This document shows, piece after piece, positions 17,841 through 27,900 of a stretch of 64,000 nucleotides of DNA. Made by a program: the position numbers and the translations under genes. Source of the stretch: Vibrio crassostreae (GTDB lineage: Bacteria; Pseudomonadota; Gammaproteobacteria; Enterobacterales; Vibrionaceae); assembly GCF_024347415.1 (NCBI RefSeq), contig NZ_AP025477.1, positions 186,001 to 250,000 of the forward strand, given 5' to 3'. Position 1 is the stretch's first letter. The number at the start of each line of letters is the position of its first letter. The notes beneath the pieces were generated by a model. That model saw nothing but the letters and a program-made list of their open reading frames with translations, ran no database searches and was not told the origin of the DNA.

Positions 17841-20800
17841 TTAGAATAATGAGCGTATGTACTCTTTTACTCGGTCGATGTGTTCGTTTGGGTCAATCTC
17901 GCAACGCTGGTTCATTTCTAGGAATCGCTCAGCATATTTGTCGTAGATCTTGTTTTCCAAAAACAGCAAATAGAGCTTGGGATCAATATGACCGCTAGTC
18001 GCCATATCGGTCATGATGTTGAGTGATTCACTCAGGAGTTTGCCTTTCTTATATGGTCGATCACTAGAGGTGAGAGCTTCGAACACATCAGCAATTGCCA
18101 TTGCTCTTGAAGGTAGAGGCAGTTGATCTTCGCTTAAGCCTCTTGGGTAGCCCTTACCGTCAATACGCTCGTGATGCCCGCTCGCGATATCCGGAATATT
18201 CTTGAGGTAAGGTGGGTAAGGCAGCTTGTTAAGCATGGTGAAGGTTTGGATAATATGATCGTTGATCATAAAACGTTCTTCATCGTTTAACGTACCACGG
18301 CGAACTTTCAAATTGTGCAGCTCCCCTTGGTTGTATTTCACCTCTCCAGGCTTAAGGACGAACTCTTCTTGCCACAATTCTGCTGGGTTAAAGCCATTAT
18401 CCCATGGGATCTTGTGCTCTGGCTTGTCCGCAAGGAGTGGTTCCATCACTGGTAATGTCTGTTCACTGTTATCTGGTTTAGCGTCGGCAGATTGCGACGA
18501 TTTCTGCCACGAGTTGTACCTCTCTTTTTCAGCCCAAGATATTCCAAGTTGATCATCTAACGTTCGTTTCCATTGACGCTTGGCTATTTGGTCCAATCGT
18601 TCTAACTGTTCTTGTGTCATTGATTCGCCGCCAAGGTTGCATTGTGCAACAAAGGCAAACTCCTCATCCAGTTCGGATAAGCTTTGTTCGAGTATTTTTA
18701 GTTGCTCTTCTTGTAGCGCACCGTTCGCCATGGCTTTCCAGTAATCGGTTTCTGCTTGCTGTTTCAACAACTCAAAACGCATTCGTACTTCGTGGATTCG
18801 GTCGTAAATCGTTTCTAGTTTTGTTGCCTTGTCTACCACATATTCAGGCGTGGTCACCTTACCGCAATCATGAAGCCAAGCGGCGAGCATCAACTCTTCC
18901 CACTGTTTACTATCCAATGAAAATTGCGGGTAATAGCGGTCATCATCAATGGTTGCTTGGGTCAGCCATTTGGTGAGCTCAGGTACTCGTTGGCAATGCC
19001 CTCCCGTGTATGGTGACTTGGTATCAATCGCCGATGCGATCAACTCGATAAAGGCGTTGAGCATGTCTTTCTGTTGCTGCATTTGGTCAATGTTGTCTTT
19101 GGCTATTTCCGCGAAGCTCAATAACTCTCTTAAAAAGGCGTGTTTATCTGCTTGAGCTTTGGTAATCGGTCTTTCATAGCCAATCGCCACAATACCAACC
19201 AACAGTTTTTCACGGTTCAACAACGGAAATAGGTACAGATCTGAATTGAAGATTGAGTCTTGATAGTAATTGAGCACATTATCTTCTCGATTTAGGTGGA
19301 TGGTCTCTCCTGACTTGAGTTTGCACAGTAACCAAGGTGTGTGTTTGATGAAGTCATTGATGTCTGCTTTGAAGGGAATGATCGCTAGGTTGGCGGCGGT
19401 ATCAAACACATCTTTCTTCTCTGATTGAGTAAACAGCACAATGGTTTCGGCTTTGGTTATCAAATAGCTTTGGTGAGCGATGTTCTTGGCAAGTATCGAG
19501 AACTCCTGATTCCCTGCTGTGTCTCGCAGCAAGTTGATCAGGTCATGAAGTGTGTGTTCCATCAATTCAATGGAGTGGGCGAGGTTTGCGACCTCTTTAA
19601 TCATGCTCTTTGGATAATGAGTACGGCGGAAATCGAATCGTGCAATGTTATCGGTAAGCTGCATCAAGGTATTGAGAGGCTGGGACAGCCGATTAGCTAC
19701 TAGCCACACGATACCAAAGCAGATAAACAACATCCCAATCGCGACCGCGACTTGTTTGTCACGCATTGAAATGAGGTCAGAAAGCAGTTCATTGTGTGGT
19801 GTCGCCTCTGCTAGATAGAGGGTCACGTTTTGGGTGAGCTCAACCGGAGTTAAGGTCAGTGCCCATGTATTCAGGTTGTACTCGACGTTTTTGAGATTGA
19901 GGTTAAACTTTTCCTCATCTGAGATTAGCGGACCCAATACTGAAGATTTTAACGCTTCCATTTGCTCTCGTTTGGGGATGTTAAAAAAGCTCTGCTCCTG
20001 CTCACTACCAGAGAGTTTGCCTGCGCCATTTACATTATTAGTATCGTCATGGTTAGCTTGGAAGGTGAGGTTTGAGGTCGTTAAATCCAGTTGATGCTGA
20101 CCCAGAAGGTTAAAGTGTTGGTCAAATAGAGCCAGTCTGGTCTGCGGAGAGTAGGCCAGCTCACTGACCTGAGAAGAGAGTGAACTCAGCGTGAAGTCGG
20201 CGCCTACCACGTGCTTGCCATCAGCTGAACGCCTAGACAGTGTAATGCCATTGGTTTTAAGAAAATAAAAAAGATAGGGCTCGGATAGGTGGATTGAACC
20301 ATCGGGCTTTGCATTGCGATACCAAGTACGAGTCGTTGGGTTAAATTTACTCTCGCTTTGCACCGTGCTGATGACCTGATGCGCACCATCGAGGTAGGTA
20401 ATAAAGTTCTCACCATCCAAATTAGTGCTACTGACCATCATGGTCGCTTTGGCAGGGGCATTATTTTCGGCCCTTTGTTTATTGGTGCTCAAGGGGCGGA
20501 ATATTCTAAAGTTGCCATCCTCCGAGCCATAGAAGAGCGCAACTAAATTAGTATTCTGTTTGAAGATGATATCGACTGATGCTAGCCAAGACTCCTTCTC
20601 GGTAGAGGAGCTTTGTTGATTAACAAACGGACTGACCGCCATCACGTTCAAAGTGGTGATGACAGGCGCTACTGCTTGCTTGAACACTGATTCCAGTTTA
20701 TCACGATGCTCATTACTGACCTCACGAACTGTGCCCAATAGCAGCTCTTGAGAATGCCGATAGCTTATTGATATCAAAACTGCACCGACAAACGTTGTCA

Positions 20801-20855
20801 AAATTAGGAAAAGGCTAGTGATGTGGATACTCAGCGGATAACGTCTTCGTCTCAT
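17841..20855 (-). CDS. Cache-HAMP-GAF-HD-GYP signalling protein (putative c-di-GMP phosphodiesterase) with large insertion
   Basis: 1004 residues. A first membrane helix (about 9-29) leads to a periplasmic dCache-like sensor (about 35-365), a second helix (about 370-388), a HAMP linker (RLSQPLNTLMQLTDNIARFDF), a GAF-like domain (about 460-600) and a C-terminal HD-GYP domain. The metal motif WLHDCGK is at about residue 660 and HHERIDGKGYPRGL at about 897. HD-GYP enzymes hydrolyse the second messenger c-di-GMP. The roughly 235-residue gap between the two motifs is far longer than the usual 60-70, because a charged, Glu/Gln-rich segment is inserted. Monocistronic. Confidence 0.88.
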   Translation of the reverse strand: MRRRRYPLSIHITSLFLILTTFVGAVLISISYRHSQELLLGTVREVSNEHRDKLESVFKQAVAPVITTLNVMAVSPFVNQQSSSTEKESWLASVDIIFKQNTNLVALFYGSEDGNFRIFRPLSTNKQRAENNAPAKATMMVSSTNLDGENFITYLDGAHQVISTVQSESKFNPTTRTWYRNAKPDGSIHLSEPYLFYFLKTNGITLSRRSADGKHVVGADFTLSSLSSQVSELAYSPQTRLALFDQHFNLLGQHQLDLTTSNLTFQANHDDTNNVNGAGKLSGSEQEQSFFNIPKREQMEALKSSVLGPLISDEEKFNLNLKNVEYNLNTWALTLTPVELTQNVTLYLAEATPHNELLSDLISMRDKQVAVAIGMLFICFGIVWLVANRLSQPLNTLMQLTDNIARFDFRRTHYPKSMIKEVANLAHSIELMEHTLHDLINLLRDTAGNQEFSILAKNIAHQSYLITKAETIVLFTQSEKKDVFDTAANLAIIPFKADINDFIKHTPWLLCKLKSGETIHLNREDNVLNYYQDSIFNSDLYLFPLLNREKLLVGIVAIGYERPITKAQADKHAFLRELLSFAEIAKDNIDQMQQQKDMLNAFIELIASAIDTKSPYTGGHCQRVPELTKWLTQATIDDDRYYPQFSLDSKQWEELMLAAWLHDCGKVTTPEYVVDKATKLETIYDRIHEVRMRFELLKQQAETDYWKAMANGALQEEQLKILEQSLSELDEEFAFVAQCNLGGESMTQEQLERLDQIAKRQWKRTLDDQLGISWAEKERYNSWQKSSQSADAKPDNSEQTLPVMEPLLADKPEHKIPWDNGFNPAELWQEEFVLKPGEVKYNQGELHNLKVRRGTLNDEERFMINDHIIQTFTMLNKLPYPPYLKNIPDIASGHHERIDGKGYPRGLSEDQLPLPSRAMAIADVFEALTSSDRPYKKGKLLSESLNIMTDMATSGHIDPKLYLLFLENKIYDKYAERFLEMNQRCEIDPNEHIDRVKEYIRSLF

Positions 20856-21102
20856 CTAACACTCCAGCGTGTGAACTGGTTTAAGTATTGACGAACTTGG
20901 GTAGGTAGCAAGAAATTGGCTCAATTACCGGTTTACGCGCTACTATGCCATTAAGCAAAAATTAAGCGTTAGCTTATGGTGCTAATTGTCACTTTCTGCT
21001 GATAAACTGGTTTTGTTGTTGCCACAAGGCACACCTTTCCAGAAAGAGATTTAAGGTTATTTTCTGAAAACGTTTAGAGAACAAGCTAGAGGGCATTGAT
21101 TC

Positions 21103-21849
21103 ATGGAACTCAAAGTAGATACTCACACCCACACATACGCAAGTGGTCATGCTTACAGCACGCTTATCGAGAATGCCAAGTCGGCAAAACAAAATGGCTT
21201 AGACATGTTTTGTACTACTGATCATTCAGAATCAATGCCAGGTGCGCCACACTACTGGTTCTTCAGTAATCAGCGTGTGCTTCCTCGCTTTATCGAAGAC
21301 GTTGCAATTATGCGCGGCGTTGAATCAAACATTATGAACACTCAGGGAGAAATCGACATTCATCCGAGCGTTGATAAGAACCTAGATTGGGTGATTGCAA
21401 GCTTCCACGAGCCCGTGTTCCGCCCATCAGATATCGCGACCCATACAGAGGCTCTCGTGAATGTGATTAAGGGCGGTCGAATTGATGCGCTTGGTCACTT
21501 AGGCAATCCTAATTTTGATTTCGATTTTGAAGCCGTTATTCAATGTGCGGTTGAGAACAACGTGGCGATTGAAATCAACAACACCACACTCAAAGGCAAT
21601 AGCCGAGTTGGTAGTGTCGACCGCTGTTTTGAGATCGCAAGAATAGCGAAGGCGAAGGGGGCATTTATTACAACAGGGAGCGATGCGCATTTCTGTTTAG
21701 ATGTCGGTGGCTTGGATTTAGTCGCCGCATTGTTAGATGAAGTGGGTGTCGATTCGAGTAAAGTGATTACCCATTCGCCAAAGCAATTCCTGGCCTTTTT
21801 GGCCTTGCGCGGTCGTAATGAAATCCCAGAATACTCAGCTCTTGTTTAA
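21103..21849 (+). CDS. ycdX: PHP-domain phosphatase, YcdX type
   Basis: 248 residues with the trinuclear-zinc PHP motifs in order: [14 protein letters not shown] (6-19), [14 protein letters not shown] (37-50), E in [19 protein letters not shown] and TGSDAHF near residue 193. Length and motifs match E. coli YcdX, a metal-dependent phosphoesterase linked to swarming. Cytoplasmic. It stands alone between the HD-GYP gene and cybC. Confidence 0.92.
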   Translation: MELKVDTHTHTYASGHAYSTLIENAKSAKQNGLDMFCTTDHSESMPGAPHYWFFSNQRVLPRFIEDVAIMRGVESNIMNTQGEIDIHPSVDKNLDWVIASFHEPVFRPSDIATHTEALVNVIKGGRIDALGHLGNPNFDFDFEAVIQCAVENNVAIEINNTTLKGNSRVGSVDRCFEIARIAKAKGAFITTGSDAHFCLDVGGLDLVAALLDEVGVDSSKVITHSPKQFLAFLALRGRNEIPEYSALV

Positions 21850-21993
21850 GAGAATGTCGGCGGGTTTGCATTTCGATACAATCAATTTTTGTGCCTGACC
21901 GATTTTTGTATACACTAGCCGAAAATAATAAAGTCGAAGTGCCACAGTAATGATGGCGCTATCTTCAAAGTCACAGCTTCACTTGGAGAAACA

Positions 21994-22389
21994 ATGAAAA
22001 CTCGCTCAATCCTTTTATCTGGTTTAATCGCTGCTTCAGTATTGTCTGGCAACGCATTTGCTAATGTTGACCTTAAGAAAAACATGCAAGAAATGAAGCT
22101 TGCGTTCAAACAAGCGGCAGAAGCTCAGAGCATTGAAGAGATGCAAAAGCCTATCGTTCGTTTAGATACGCTAGTGGCAGAGCTGAAAACGGGTGTTTAC
22201 CCTGTCGAGAAAGAAGACAATTTCATGGAAGGCTTCAAAAAGATCAGTGCATCACTGGATAGCATTGAGCAGAAGCTAGACCAAGGTGACTTAGAATCGG
22301 CACAGCAAGAACTTCGTACTATTGACGGCCTTCGTGAAGAGTACCATGAGAAGCGTAACCCAAGCATTTGGAGTAAGATCTTCGGTTAA
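21994..22389 (+). CDS. cybC: Cytochrome b562, periplasmic
   Basis: 131 residues with a cleavable signal peptide (MKTRSILLSGLIAASVLSGNAFA). The mature protein is a four-helix bundle. The heme-ligating Met lies in VDLKKNMQEMKL (seventh mature residue, as in E. coli b562), and the His lies near the C-terminus in REEYHEKR. Heme is bound without covalent link. An electron-carrier role in the periplasm is assumed. GGAGAAAC precedes the start, and a terminator is at 22506-22552. Confidence 0.88.
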   Translation: MKTRSILLSGLIAASVLSGNAFANVDLKKNMQEMKLAFKQAAEAQSIEEMQKPIVRLDTLVAELKTGVYPVEKEDNFMEGFKKISASLDSIEQKLDQGDLESAQQELRTIDGLREEYHEKRNPSIWSKIFG

Positions 22390-22739
22390 TTCGCTTATTT
22401 GTTCCGTTTGCCTAGTATTATATTTGTTTAGCTATCACTGCCGATAGCCATCTTGTTCGCTAGAGTGACCAAAACAAGTTAGTAGATAACAAAGTTCAAC
22501 TTCTAAAACGCCGCTTATATTTCCCTTTGTTGGAAAATGTAGGCGGCGTTTTTTATTGTCTTTTTTCTAATCAGTTTGATGCACTGAGGTGCGTAATATT
22601 TTTTAGCGCTTCTGTTGTAACCAGTTTTTAACTAAATAGAGTGTGCGTTAGCTTCAATTTTTTAACTTGATGTTAATCTTTACGTTTACCTATATAGCAA
22701 GTGCCTCATAATAAGGGAAATTTATAAAGATTTGGAATA
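22390..22739. other. Intergenic region with terminator after cybC
   Basis: The region holds a terminator (stem AAACGCCGC/GCGGCGTTT, 22506-22552, then T run) closing cybC, followed by an AT-rich stretch that is the likely promoter of the DUF2946/PepSY genes. No coding frame is seen. Confidence 0.7.
22506..22556 (+). terminator. Rho-independent terminator of cybC
   Basis: Stem AAACGCCGC with GCGGCGTTT, long AT-rich loop, then TTTTT. It is 117 bp past the cybC stop. Confidence 0.7.
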
Positions 22740-23090
22740 ATGCGCCGAACTTCGTTCAATCTCTCCATGTTACTTGCCACAGCGTTAAGTTGGGCTTTAG
22801 TGACATTAATGCCTGTTATCAATGCTCATGGTAACAGTGCGGGAGTATGGGCGTCGTTGTGTACGGTCAACGGCTTTGAACTGGTTCAAATTGAAGAAGG
22901 CGAACCGAATACTCACAAAGGTAAGCCGTGTCCGTTTAGCCATTTTTCCACATTTCACCAAGATGAACTTCCAACTACACTACTGACAACTCGACTGAGT
23001 TCTATTGTCTCAGACAGCTACGCTTTTTTGGCTCTAAGCGAACGCTACACGAGGCAAGCCCCGCGCGGCCCTCCCTTTGATATTGCTTAA
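22740..23090 (+). CDS. DUF2946-like small exported protein
   Basis: 116 residues with an N-terminal hydrophobic signal/anchor (about 8-28). Two cysteines, in SLCTVNG and KPCPFSHF, and a C-terminal PRGPPF resemble the DUF2946 pattern (C-P-F-C region and terminal RAPP). DUF2946 genes often sit beside copper or iron membrane proteins. Here a PepSY transmembrane protein follows 111 bp downstream, supporting a metal-linked role. The second cysteine of the usual CPxC pair is Ser here. Medium confidence in the family. Confidence 0.6.
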   Translation: MRRTSFNLSMLLATALSWALVTLMPVINAHGNSAGVWASLCTVNGFELVQIEEGEPNTHKGKPCPFSHFSTFHQDELPTTLLTTRLSSIVSDSYAFLALSERYTRQAPRGPPFDIA

Positions 23091-23201
23091 ACCTAACCTT
23101 CTAACATAATTAAAAAACAAAGTATTAAGTAAAGTTAAACATGCCTAAGTGACTTTCTGATTTTTCAGAAGGTACGTTTGCGCATGTCAAAGGAAATAAT
23201 A

Positions 23202-24737
23202 ATGTTGAGAAATGAATCTCAAACTACTGCGAAGGCACAAGCGACTTCGCAACCTACAAGCAGTGCAACAATTGGTTCGAAAACCAATATTAAAAGCAAA
23301 GAGCGCAATAAAACCCTCTACTTTCTCACCTGGCGCTGGCACTTCTATGCTGGGCTATTCGTTATCCCTTTCATGCTGATGTTAAGTATTACTGGCTTAG
23401 TGATGTTGTTTGACGATGAAATCGAGTTAGCTTTCCATCACGATGCGATCGAGATTGTTGCATTGGGCGACCCGATTAAAGTGTCACAACAGCTAGCAGC
23501 AGTGCAGAATCAATATCCGCAAGGTTCAGTGACACAATTTGTACCAAGCAAAGTGCCTGACTTGGCGAACCGTTTTTCAGTCTCTCTGGAAGACGGCACA
23601 TCGGTTTTCGCAACAGTGAATCAATATACCGGTGAAGTCGTCGGTGAGGTGCCACGCAGCGACAGCCTGTATCAACTGGCAAATGACATCCACGGAACTT
23701 TATTGATTGGTGATTGGGGGGATTATCTGATTGAAGTGGCGATAAGTTTATCCATTCTATTGCTAGTTAGTGGCATTTACTTATGGCTACCAAGAGATAA
23801 CGCGAGCCGTGCTGGCTTTCTTAAGCTGAGAGTGTCATCCGGACCGCGCGTACTGATGCGAGACTTGCATGCGAACATAGGTGGCACGTTATCTCTTATT
23901 CTGCTGCTCTTTATCCTATCAGGGTTAGCGTGGACAGGTTTCTGGGGCGGTAAGCTTGTTCAAGCATGGAGCACTTTCCCGGCTCAAATGTGGGATGATA
24001 TTCCGCTGTCTGATAAGACACACGCATCGCTTAACCATGGCTCAGAAGAAGAACTGCCATGGAATCTGGAACAGACACCACTGCCGTTGTCTCAAGATAA
24101 GCCTGCAGAACACGTTCATCATGTGGAAGAGGCGTCCGAACCTCATGATCATTCTAAGATGGGAGAAGACCACTCTCGACATGTCATTGCGGCGAGCAGT
24201 TTCGCGATTGATGATGTTATTGAGAAAGCACGATCTCTTGGTTTCACGCATTACAAGGTGAATTTCCCACGTTCAGAAACGGGTGTTTACACGGTGACAG
24301 CGAACACTATGGGTGGTGACATCATCGATCCAACTCAAGATCGCACTACGCACCTAGACCAATACTCAGGCCGTATTCTGGGTGAGGTGACATGGCAAGA
24401 TTACAACTTCATTGCCAAGACGCTAGCTGTTGGTATTTCTCTGCACCAAGGTGACATCAGTATCATCAATAAGCTTCTAAATGCCTTGTTCTGCTTGGCC
24501 TTCATCGTTGTGTCAGTGACTGGCGGTGTGATGTGGTGGATGCGCAGACCTTCAGGTCAAAGCAAGTTGGGAACGCCACCGAAGTTTGGCGATGCTGGCT
24601 TATGGAAAGCGGGTTTAGTGACTGTGGTTATTATTTCGATATTGTTTCCACTCGCGGGTGCAACGATTGTGATTGCAATGCTATTGGATTGGTTACTGTT
24701 TTCACGCGTTGAGAGATTCAAGACCGCGTTGAGTTAA
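23202..24737 (+). CDS. PepSY-associated transmembrane protein (PiuB-like)
   Basis: 511 residues from ATG 23202, chosen because AAGGAAAT lies 6-13 bp upstream; TTG and ATG codons further up lack this. Four membrane helices are at about 42-62 (FYAGLFVIPFMLMLSITGLV), 180-200, 230-250 and 430-450, with periplasmic PepSY segments between (FAIDDVIEKARSLGFTHYKV). A His-rich loop (EHVHHVEEASEPHDHSKMG) could bind metal. PiuB-like proteins accompany iron-siderophore uptake and may reduce iron. It lies downstream of the DUF2946 gene and has its own terminator. Confidence 0.8.
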   Translation: MLRNESQTTAKAQATSQPTSSATIGSKTNIKSKERNKTLYFLTWRWHFYAGLFVIPFMLMLSITGLVMLFDDEIELAFHHDAIEIVALGDPIKVSQQLAAVQNQYPQGSVTQFVPSKVPDLANRFSVSLEDGTSVFATVNQYTGEVVGEVPRSDSLYQLANDIHGTLLIGDWGDYLIEVAISLSILLLVSGIYLWLPRDNASRAGFLKLRVSSGPRVLMRDLHANIGGTLSLILLLFILSGLAWTGFWGGKLVQAWSTFPAQMWDDIPLSDKTHASLNHGSEEELPWNLEQTPLPLSQDKPAEHVHHVEEASEPHDHSKMGEDHSRHVIAASSFAIDDVIEKARSLGFTHYKVNFPRSETGVYTVTANTMGGDIIDPTQDRTTHLDQYSGRILGEVTWQDYNFIAKTLAVGISLHQGDISIINKLLNALFCLAFIVVSVTGGVMWWMRRPSGQSKLGTPPKFGDAGLWKAGLVTVVIISILFPLAGATIVIAMLLDWLLFSRVERFKTALS

Positions 24738-24746
24738 TTGACATGT

Positions 24747-24780
24747 AAACGGACTTTCTCGACTTGAGAAAGTCCGTTTT
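24747..24780 (+). terminator. Rho-independent terminator after the PepSY gene
   Basis: The 14-bp arms AAACGGACTTTCTC and GAGAAAGTCCGTTT enclose a 5-nt loop, followed by T. Confidence 0.85.
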
Positions 24781-24850
24781 ATTAATCAGATGATCGCTTC
24801 TTTTATGAAGAAGACTTTAGACTTGATACCGTTCTAGATTTGATAAAGCT

Positions 24851-25234
24851 TTAGATCTGATAAAGTTCTAGCGGCAGGCCGTCTGGGTCTGCGAAAAACG
24901 TAAATGATTTCCTCGTGAACTCATCAACTCGAATCGGTTCGACGTCAATGCCTTGTCCTTCCAAATAGGTTTTGGCATGTTGAACGTCATCAACACAAAA
25001 GGCCAAATGTCTCAGCCCTTGAGCTTCAGGAAAGCTAGGTCTTTCCGGTGCGTTAGGGAAGCTAAATAACTCAATTTGAGCACCATTAGGTAGCGCTAAA
25101 TCAAGCTTGTACGACTGGCGAGCCTCACGATAGTTTTCGGCAATTATCTCAAGTTTTAAAACTTCCGTATAAAAGCGTTTCGACAATTCGTAGTCTGAAC
25201 AGATTATTGCAGCGTGGTGTATTCCCTTTAGCAT
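24851..25234 (-). CDS. yaeR: VOC-family glyoxalase-like protein, YaeR type
   Basis: 127 residues, closely following E. coli YaeR: IHHAAIICSDYELSKRFY, YREARQSYKLDLAL, ELFSFPNAPERPS, GLRHLAFCVDD and DPDGLPLELYQI. The vicinal-oxygen-chelate fold uses His and Glu ligands for a metal, here H6, the His in RHLAF and the terminal E in LELY. The substrate is unknown. Its start overlaps by one base the stop of the upstream LysR gene, so the two are co-transcribed. Confidence 0.9.
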   Translation of the reverse strand: MLKGIHHAAIICSDYELSKRFYTEVLKLEIIAENYREARQSYKLDLALPNGAQIELFSFPNAPERPSFPEAQGLRHLAFCVDDVQHAKTYLEGQGIDVEPIRVDEFTRKSFTFFADPDGLPLELYQI

Positions 25235-26166
25235 TAGTTTATTTCTCCTGCCAGCTTGTCACCTAAGTGCTCCATCGCGTAATCAATAAACACGCGTAGG
25301 CGGGCGGGCATGTACTTGGTTTGTGCAAACTGCATAGCGATGGCGCCATGGTAATTACTCTTGATGGTCCAATCTTCTAATACCTGTACAACAGAACCTT
25401 CAGCCAGCGCGTCTTGAATCACGAAGTCATGGAAAATACCGACGCCTAGACCTTCTTTCACACCTTTGAGTCGCATTTGCGAGTGGTTAACTGCGTACCG
25501 CCCACTGACGGGCACCGTGTGAAATTCATCATCTTTAAGGAAGTCCCAAATGTGGTCTTTGTCTGTCTCTGCAAGGTATAAACAGTCATGTTCAGAAAGG
25601 TCTGTTGGGTGGCTTGGAACTCCTTTGGCTTTCAGATAGTAGGGGCTCGCACATAACACGAGGTTTGTCTTTCCAAGCTCTTTCAAAACCAAGCTTTCAT
25701 CGGGCTTATCGGTAAGGCGAAACGCAATGTCGATACCTTGGCGCAATATGTCGATGTCGCCGTCAGCCGCTCTTAACTTGAGTTGGATCTCTGGATACTG
25801 ATTTAAAAATGGAACAACAAAAGGCTGTAGCACTGAGTTTAAGAAAGCTTCAGGCGCCGCTACCGTTATGGAGCCTGCTGGTTCTGTGTGATCAGAGGTC
25901 GACAACTCAACCGCTTGCTGTGCAGCGTTAATCATGACCACGCTTTGGTCATAAACCAGTTGGCCTGCTTGTGTGATGATCAAAGTACGAGTCGTGCGTT
26001 CAAACAGCTTCACTGAGAGCGCTTTTTCTAAGCGTGTGATCAGTTTACTCAACGCAGAGGGTGTCACCCCTAGATGCTTTGCTGCAGCGGTAAAGCTCCC
26101 TTCATTAACCACTAAGATGAACGAGGCGAGATCAGGAAGTAGGGCGATGAGCTTAGGATTAATCAT
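25234..26166 (-). CDS. LysR-family transcriptional regulator
   Basis: 310 residues from ATG 26166 (MINPKLIALLPDLASF); a TTG six codons upstream is less likely. The HTH is at about 12-60 (VNEGSFTAAAKHLGVTPSALSKLITRLE), followed by a substrate-binding domain typical of the CrgA/DsdC-like branch. It precedes yaeR with a 1-bp overlap. The inducer is unknown. Confidence 0.87.
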   Translation of the reverse strand: MINPKLIALLPDLASFILVVNEGSFTAAAKHLGVTPSALSKLITRLEKALSVKLFERTTRTLIITQAGQLVYDQSVVMINAAQQAVELSTSDHTEPAGSITVAAPEAFLNSVLQPFVVPFLNQYPEIQLKLRAADGDIDILRQGIDIAFRLTDKPDESLVLKELGKTNLVLCASPYYLKAKGVPSHPTDLSEHDCLYLAETDKDHIWDFLKDDEFHTVPVSGRYAVNHSQMRLKGVKEGLGVGIFHDFVIQDALAEGSVVQVLEDWTIKSNYHGAIAMQFAQTKYMPARLRVFIDYAMEHLGDKLAGEIN

Positions 26167-26596
26167 AAGTATCCAGTTAAACAAGTTTCAACGATGAGCG
26201 TAATGGCAATTGTGAGTGATTTCGTGTGATTTGTGAATCAATTTCATCAATTAAACGGCTGGATTTTCTGAGATAAACCTAAATTCATCACTATATCGTT
26301 CTGAGATGAAAAATTGATATTTGATATGGCAGCGAAATTAGACCGAAATGGAGGGCGATTTGACGTTAAAAAGAACAGGTAAGACGCGTTTATGTGCCCT
26401 GTGTCACTGGGATGAACTATTATTAATGCCTCAGGTTCACTAATGTTTTTCCAACTAAAGGGATAATCGGAATGCGGATGTTCAACTAGAATATAGGCAT
26501 TAGTTTTACAGTGTAAATGATCGTTTTGAGATCGTTTATATCCCTACATAAAGCGGCGCGTGATGCTGCTGAATAATAATTAGGAAGGAATGAACA
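26167..26596. other. Intergenic region upstream of kbl
   Basis: 430 bp between divergent genes: promoters of the leftward LysR-yaeR unit and of kbl. The kbl Shine-Dalgarno AGGAAGGA is at about 26582. I see no RNA gene or coding frame. Confidence 0.6.
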
Positions 26597-27790
26597 ATGT
26601 CTTCTGCATTTTACCAACAGATTCAAACTCAAATCGAAGAAGTTAAAGAAGAAGGTCTTTACAAGTCTGAGCGCATTATCACTTCTGCTCAAAAAGCAGC
26701 GGTTTCTATCTCGACTGGTGAAGAAGTACTAAACTTTTGTGCAAACAACTACTTAGGCCTTGCTAACCACCCTGACCTTATCGAAGCTGCTAAAGACGGT
26801 ATGGATCAACACGGTTTTGGTATGGCTTCTGTTCGTTTCATCTGTGGTACTCAAGACTCTCACAAAGAACTAGAGCAAAAGCTATCTACGTTCCTAGGTA
26901 AAGAAGACACAATCCTATACACATCTTGTTTTGATGCGAACGCTGGCCTATTCGAAACGATTCTAGGCAAAGAAGACGCAATCATTTCTGATGCTCTAAA
27001 CCACGCATCTATCATCGATGGTGTTCGTCTGTGTAAAGCAATGCGCTTCCGTTACGCGAACAACAACATGGAAGAGCTAGAGCAGCAACTTATCGCAGCT
27101 AAAGAAGCTGGTGCTCGCCACACGCTAATCGTAACTGACGGCGTATTCTCAATGGACGGCGTAGTAGCTAACCTTCCTGCTATCTGTGACCTTGCAGACA
27201 AGTACGATGCACTAGTAATGGTTGATGATTCTCACGCTGTGGGCTTCATGGGTGAAAACGGCGCTGGTACTCACGAGTTCCACAACGTTGTTGATCGCAT
27301 CGACATCATCACTGGTACGCTAGGTAAAGCAATGGGTGGCGCTTCAGGCGGTTACACGTCTGGTAAGAAAGAAGTGATCGACTGGCTACGTCAGCGTTCT
27401 CGTCCATACCTATTCTCTAACTCTGTTGCACCTGCAATCGTATCCGCGTCTATCCGTGTTCTAGATCTTCTAGCTGAGTCTGGTGACCTACGTACTCAAC
27501 TATGGGAAAACTCTGCTCACTTCCGTACTCGCATGGAAGAAGCGGGCTTCACTATGGGCGGTGCTGATCACGCAATCATCCCAATCATGCTTGGCGATGC
27601 AAAAGTAGCGGCTGAATTCGCAGAGCGCGCTCTAGAGAAAGGTATCTACGTTGTAGGTTTCTCTTTCCCTGTAGTACCAAAAGGTCAAGCTCGTATCCGT
27701 ACGCAAATGTCTGCAGCACACTCTCGTGAGCAACTAGACCGCGCAATCGATGCGTTCATCCAAGTTGGTAAAGACATGGGCATCATCTAA
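26597..27790 (+). CDS. kbl: 2-amino-3-ketobutyrate CoA ligase (glycine C-acetyltransferase)
   Basis: 397 residues, near identical in layout to E. coli Kbl. This PLP enzyme joins 2-amino-3-ketobutyrate and CoA into glycine and acetyl-CoA. Visible are [14 protein letters not shown], the aspartate-containing [13 protein letters not shown], and the PLP-lysine loop [15 protein letters not shown] (Lys near 244). The codon bias is strong, suggesting high expression. It is followed at 110 bp by tdh, whose product feeds it. Confidence 0.97.
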   Translation: MSSAFYQQIQTQIEEVKEEGLYKSERIITSAQKAAVSISTGEEVLNFCANNYLGLANHPDLIEAAKDGMDQHGFGMASVRFICGTQDSHKELEQKLSTFLGKEDTILYTSCFDANAGLFETILGKEDAIISDALNHASIIDGVRLCKAMRFRYANNNMEELEQQLIAAKEAGARHTLIVTDGVFSMDGVVANLPAICDLADKYDALVMVDDSHAVGFMGENGAGTHEFHNVVDRIDIITGTLGKAMGGASGGYTSGKKEVIDWLRQRSRPYLFSNSVAPAIVSASIRVLDLLAESGDLRTQLWENSAHFRTRMEEAGFTMGGADHAIIPIMLGDAKVAAEFAERALEKGIYVVGFSFPVVPKGQARIRTQMSAAHSREQLDRAIDAFIQVGKDMGII

Positions 27791-27900
27791 TTTTAAAGGG
27801 GTGCCACGAGCATCCTTTAATTAGATAGAACACCACCCAGTCGAACATATAGATTTTTGATTCTCGCCTTACAGTTAGGCGAGATGAACTAGGTAACATT

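Noticed and set aside
18262..19155. Plus-strand frames opposite the HD-GYP gene
   Set aside because: Shadows of the strongly conserved minus-strand coding sequence, with no protein-like features.
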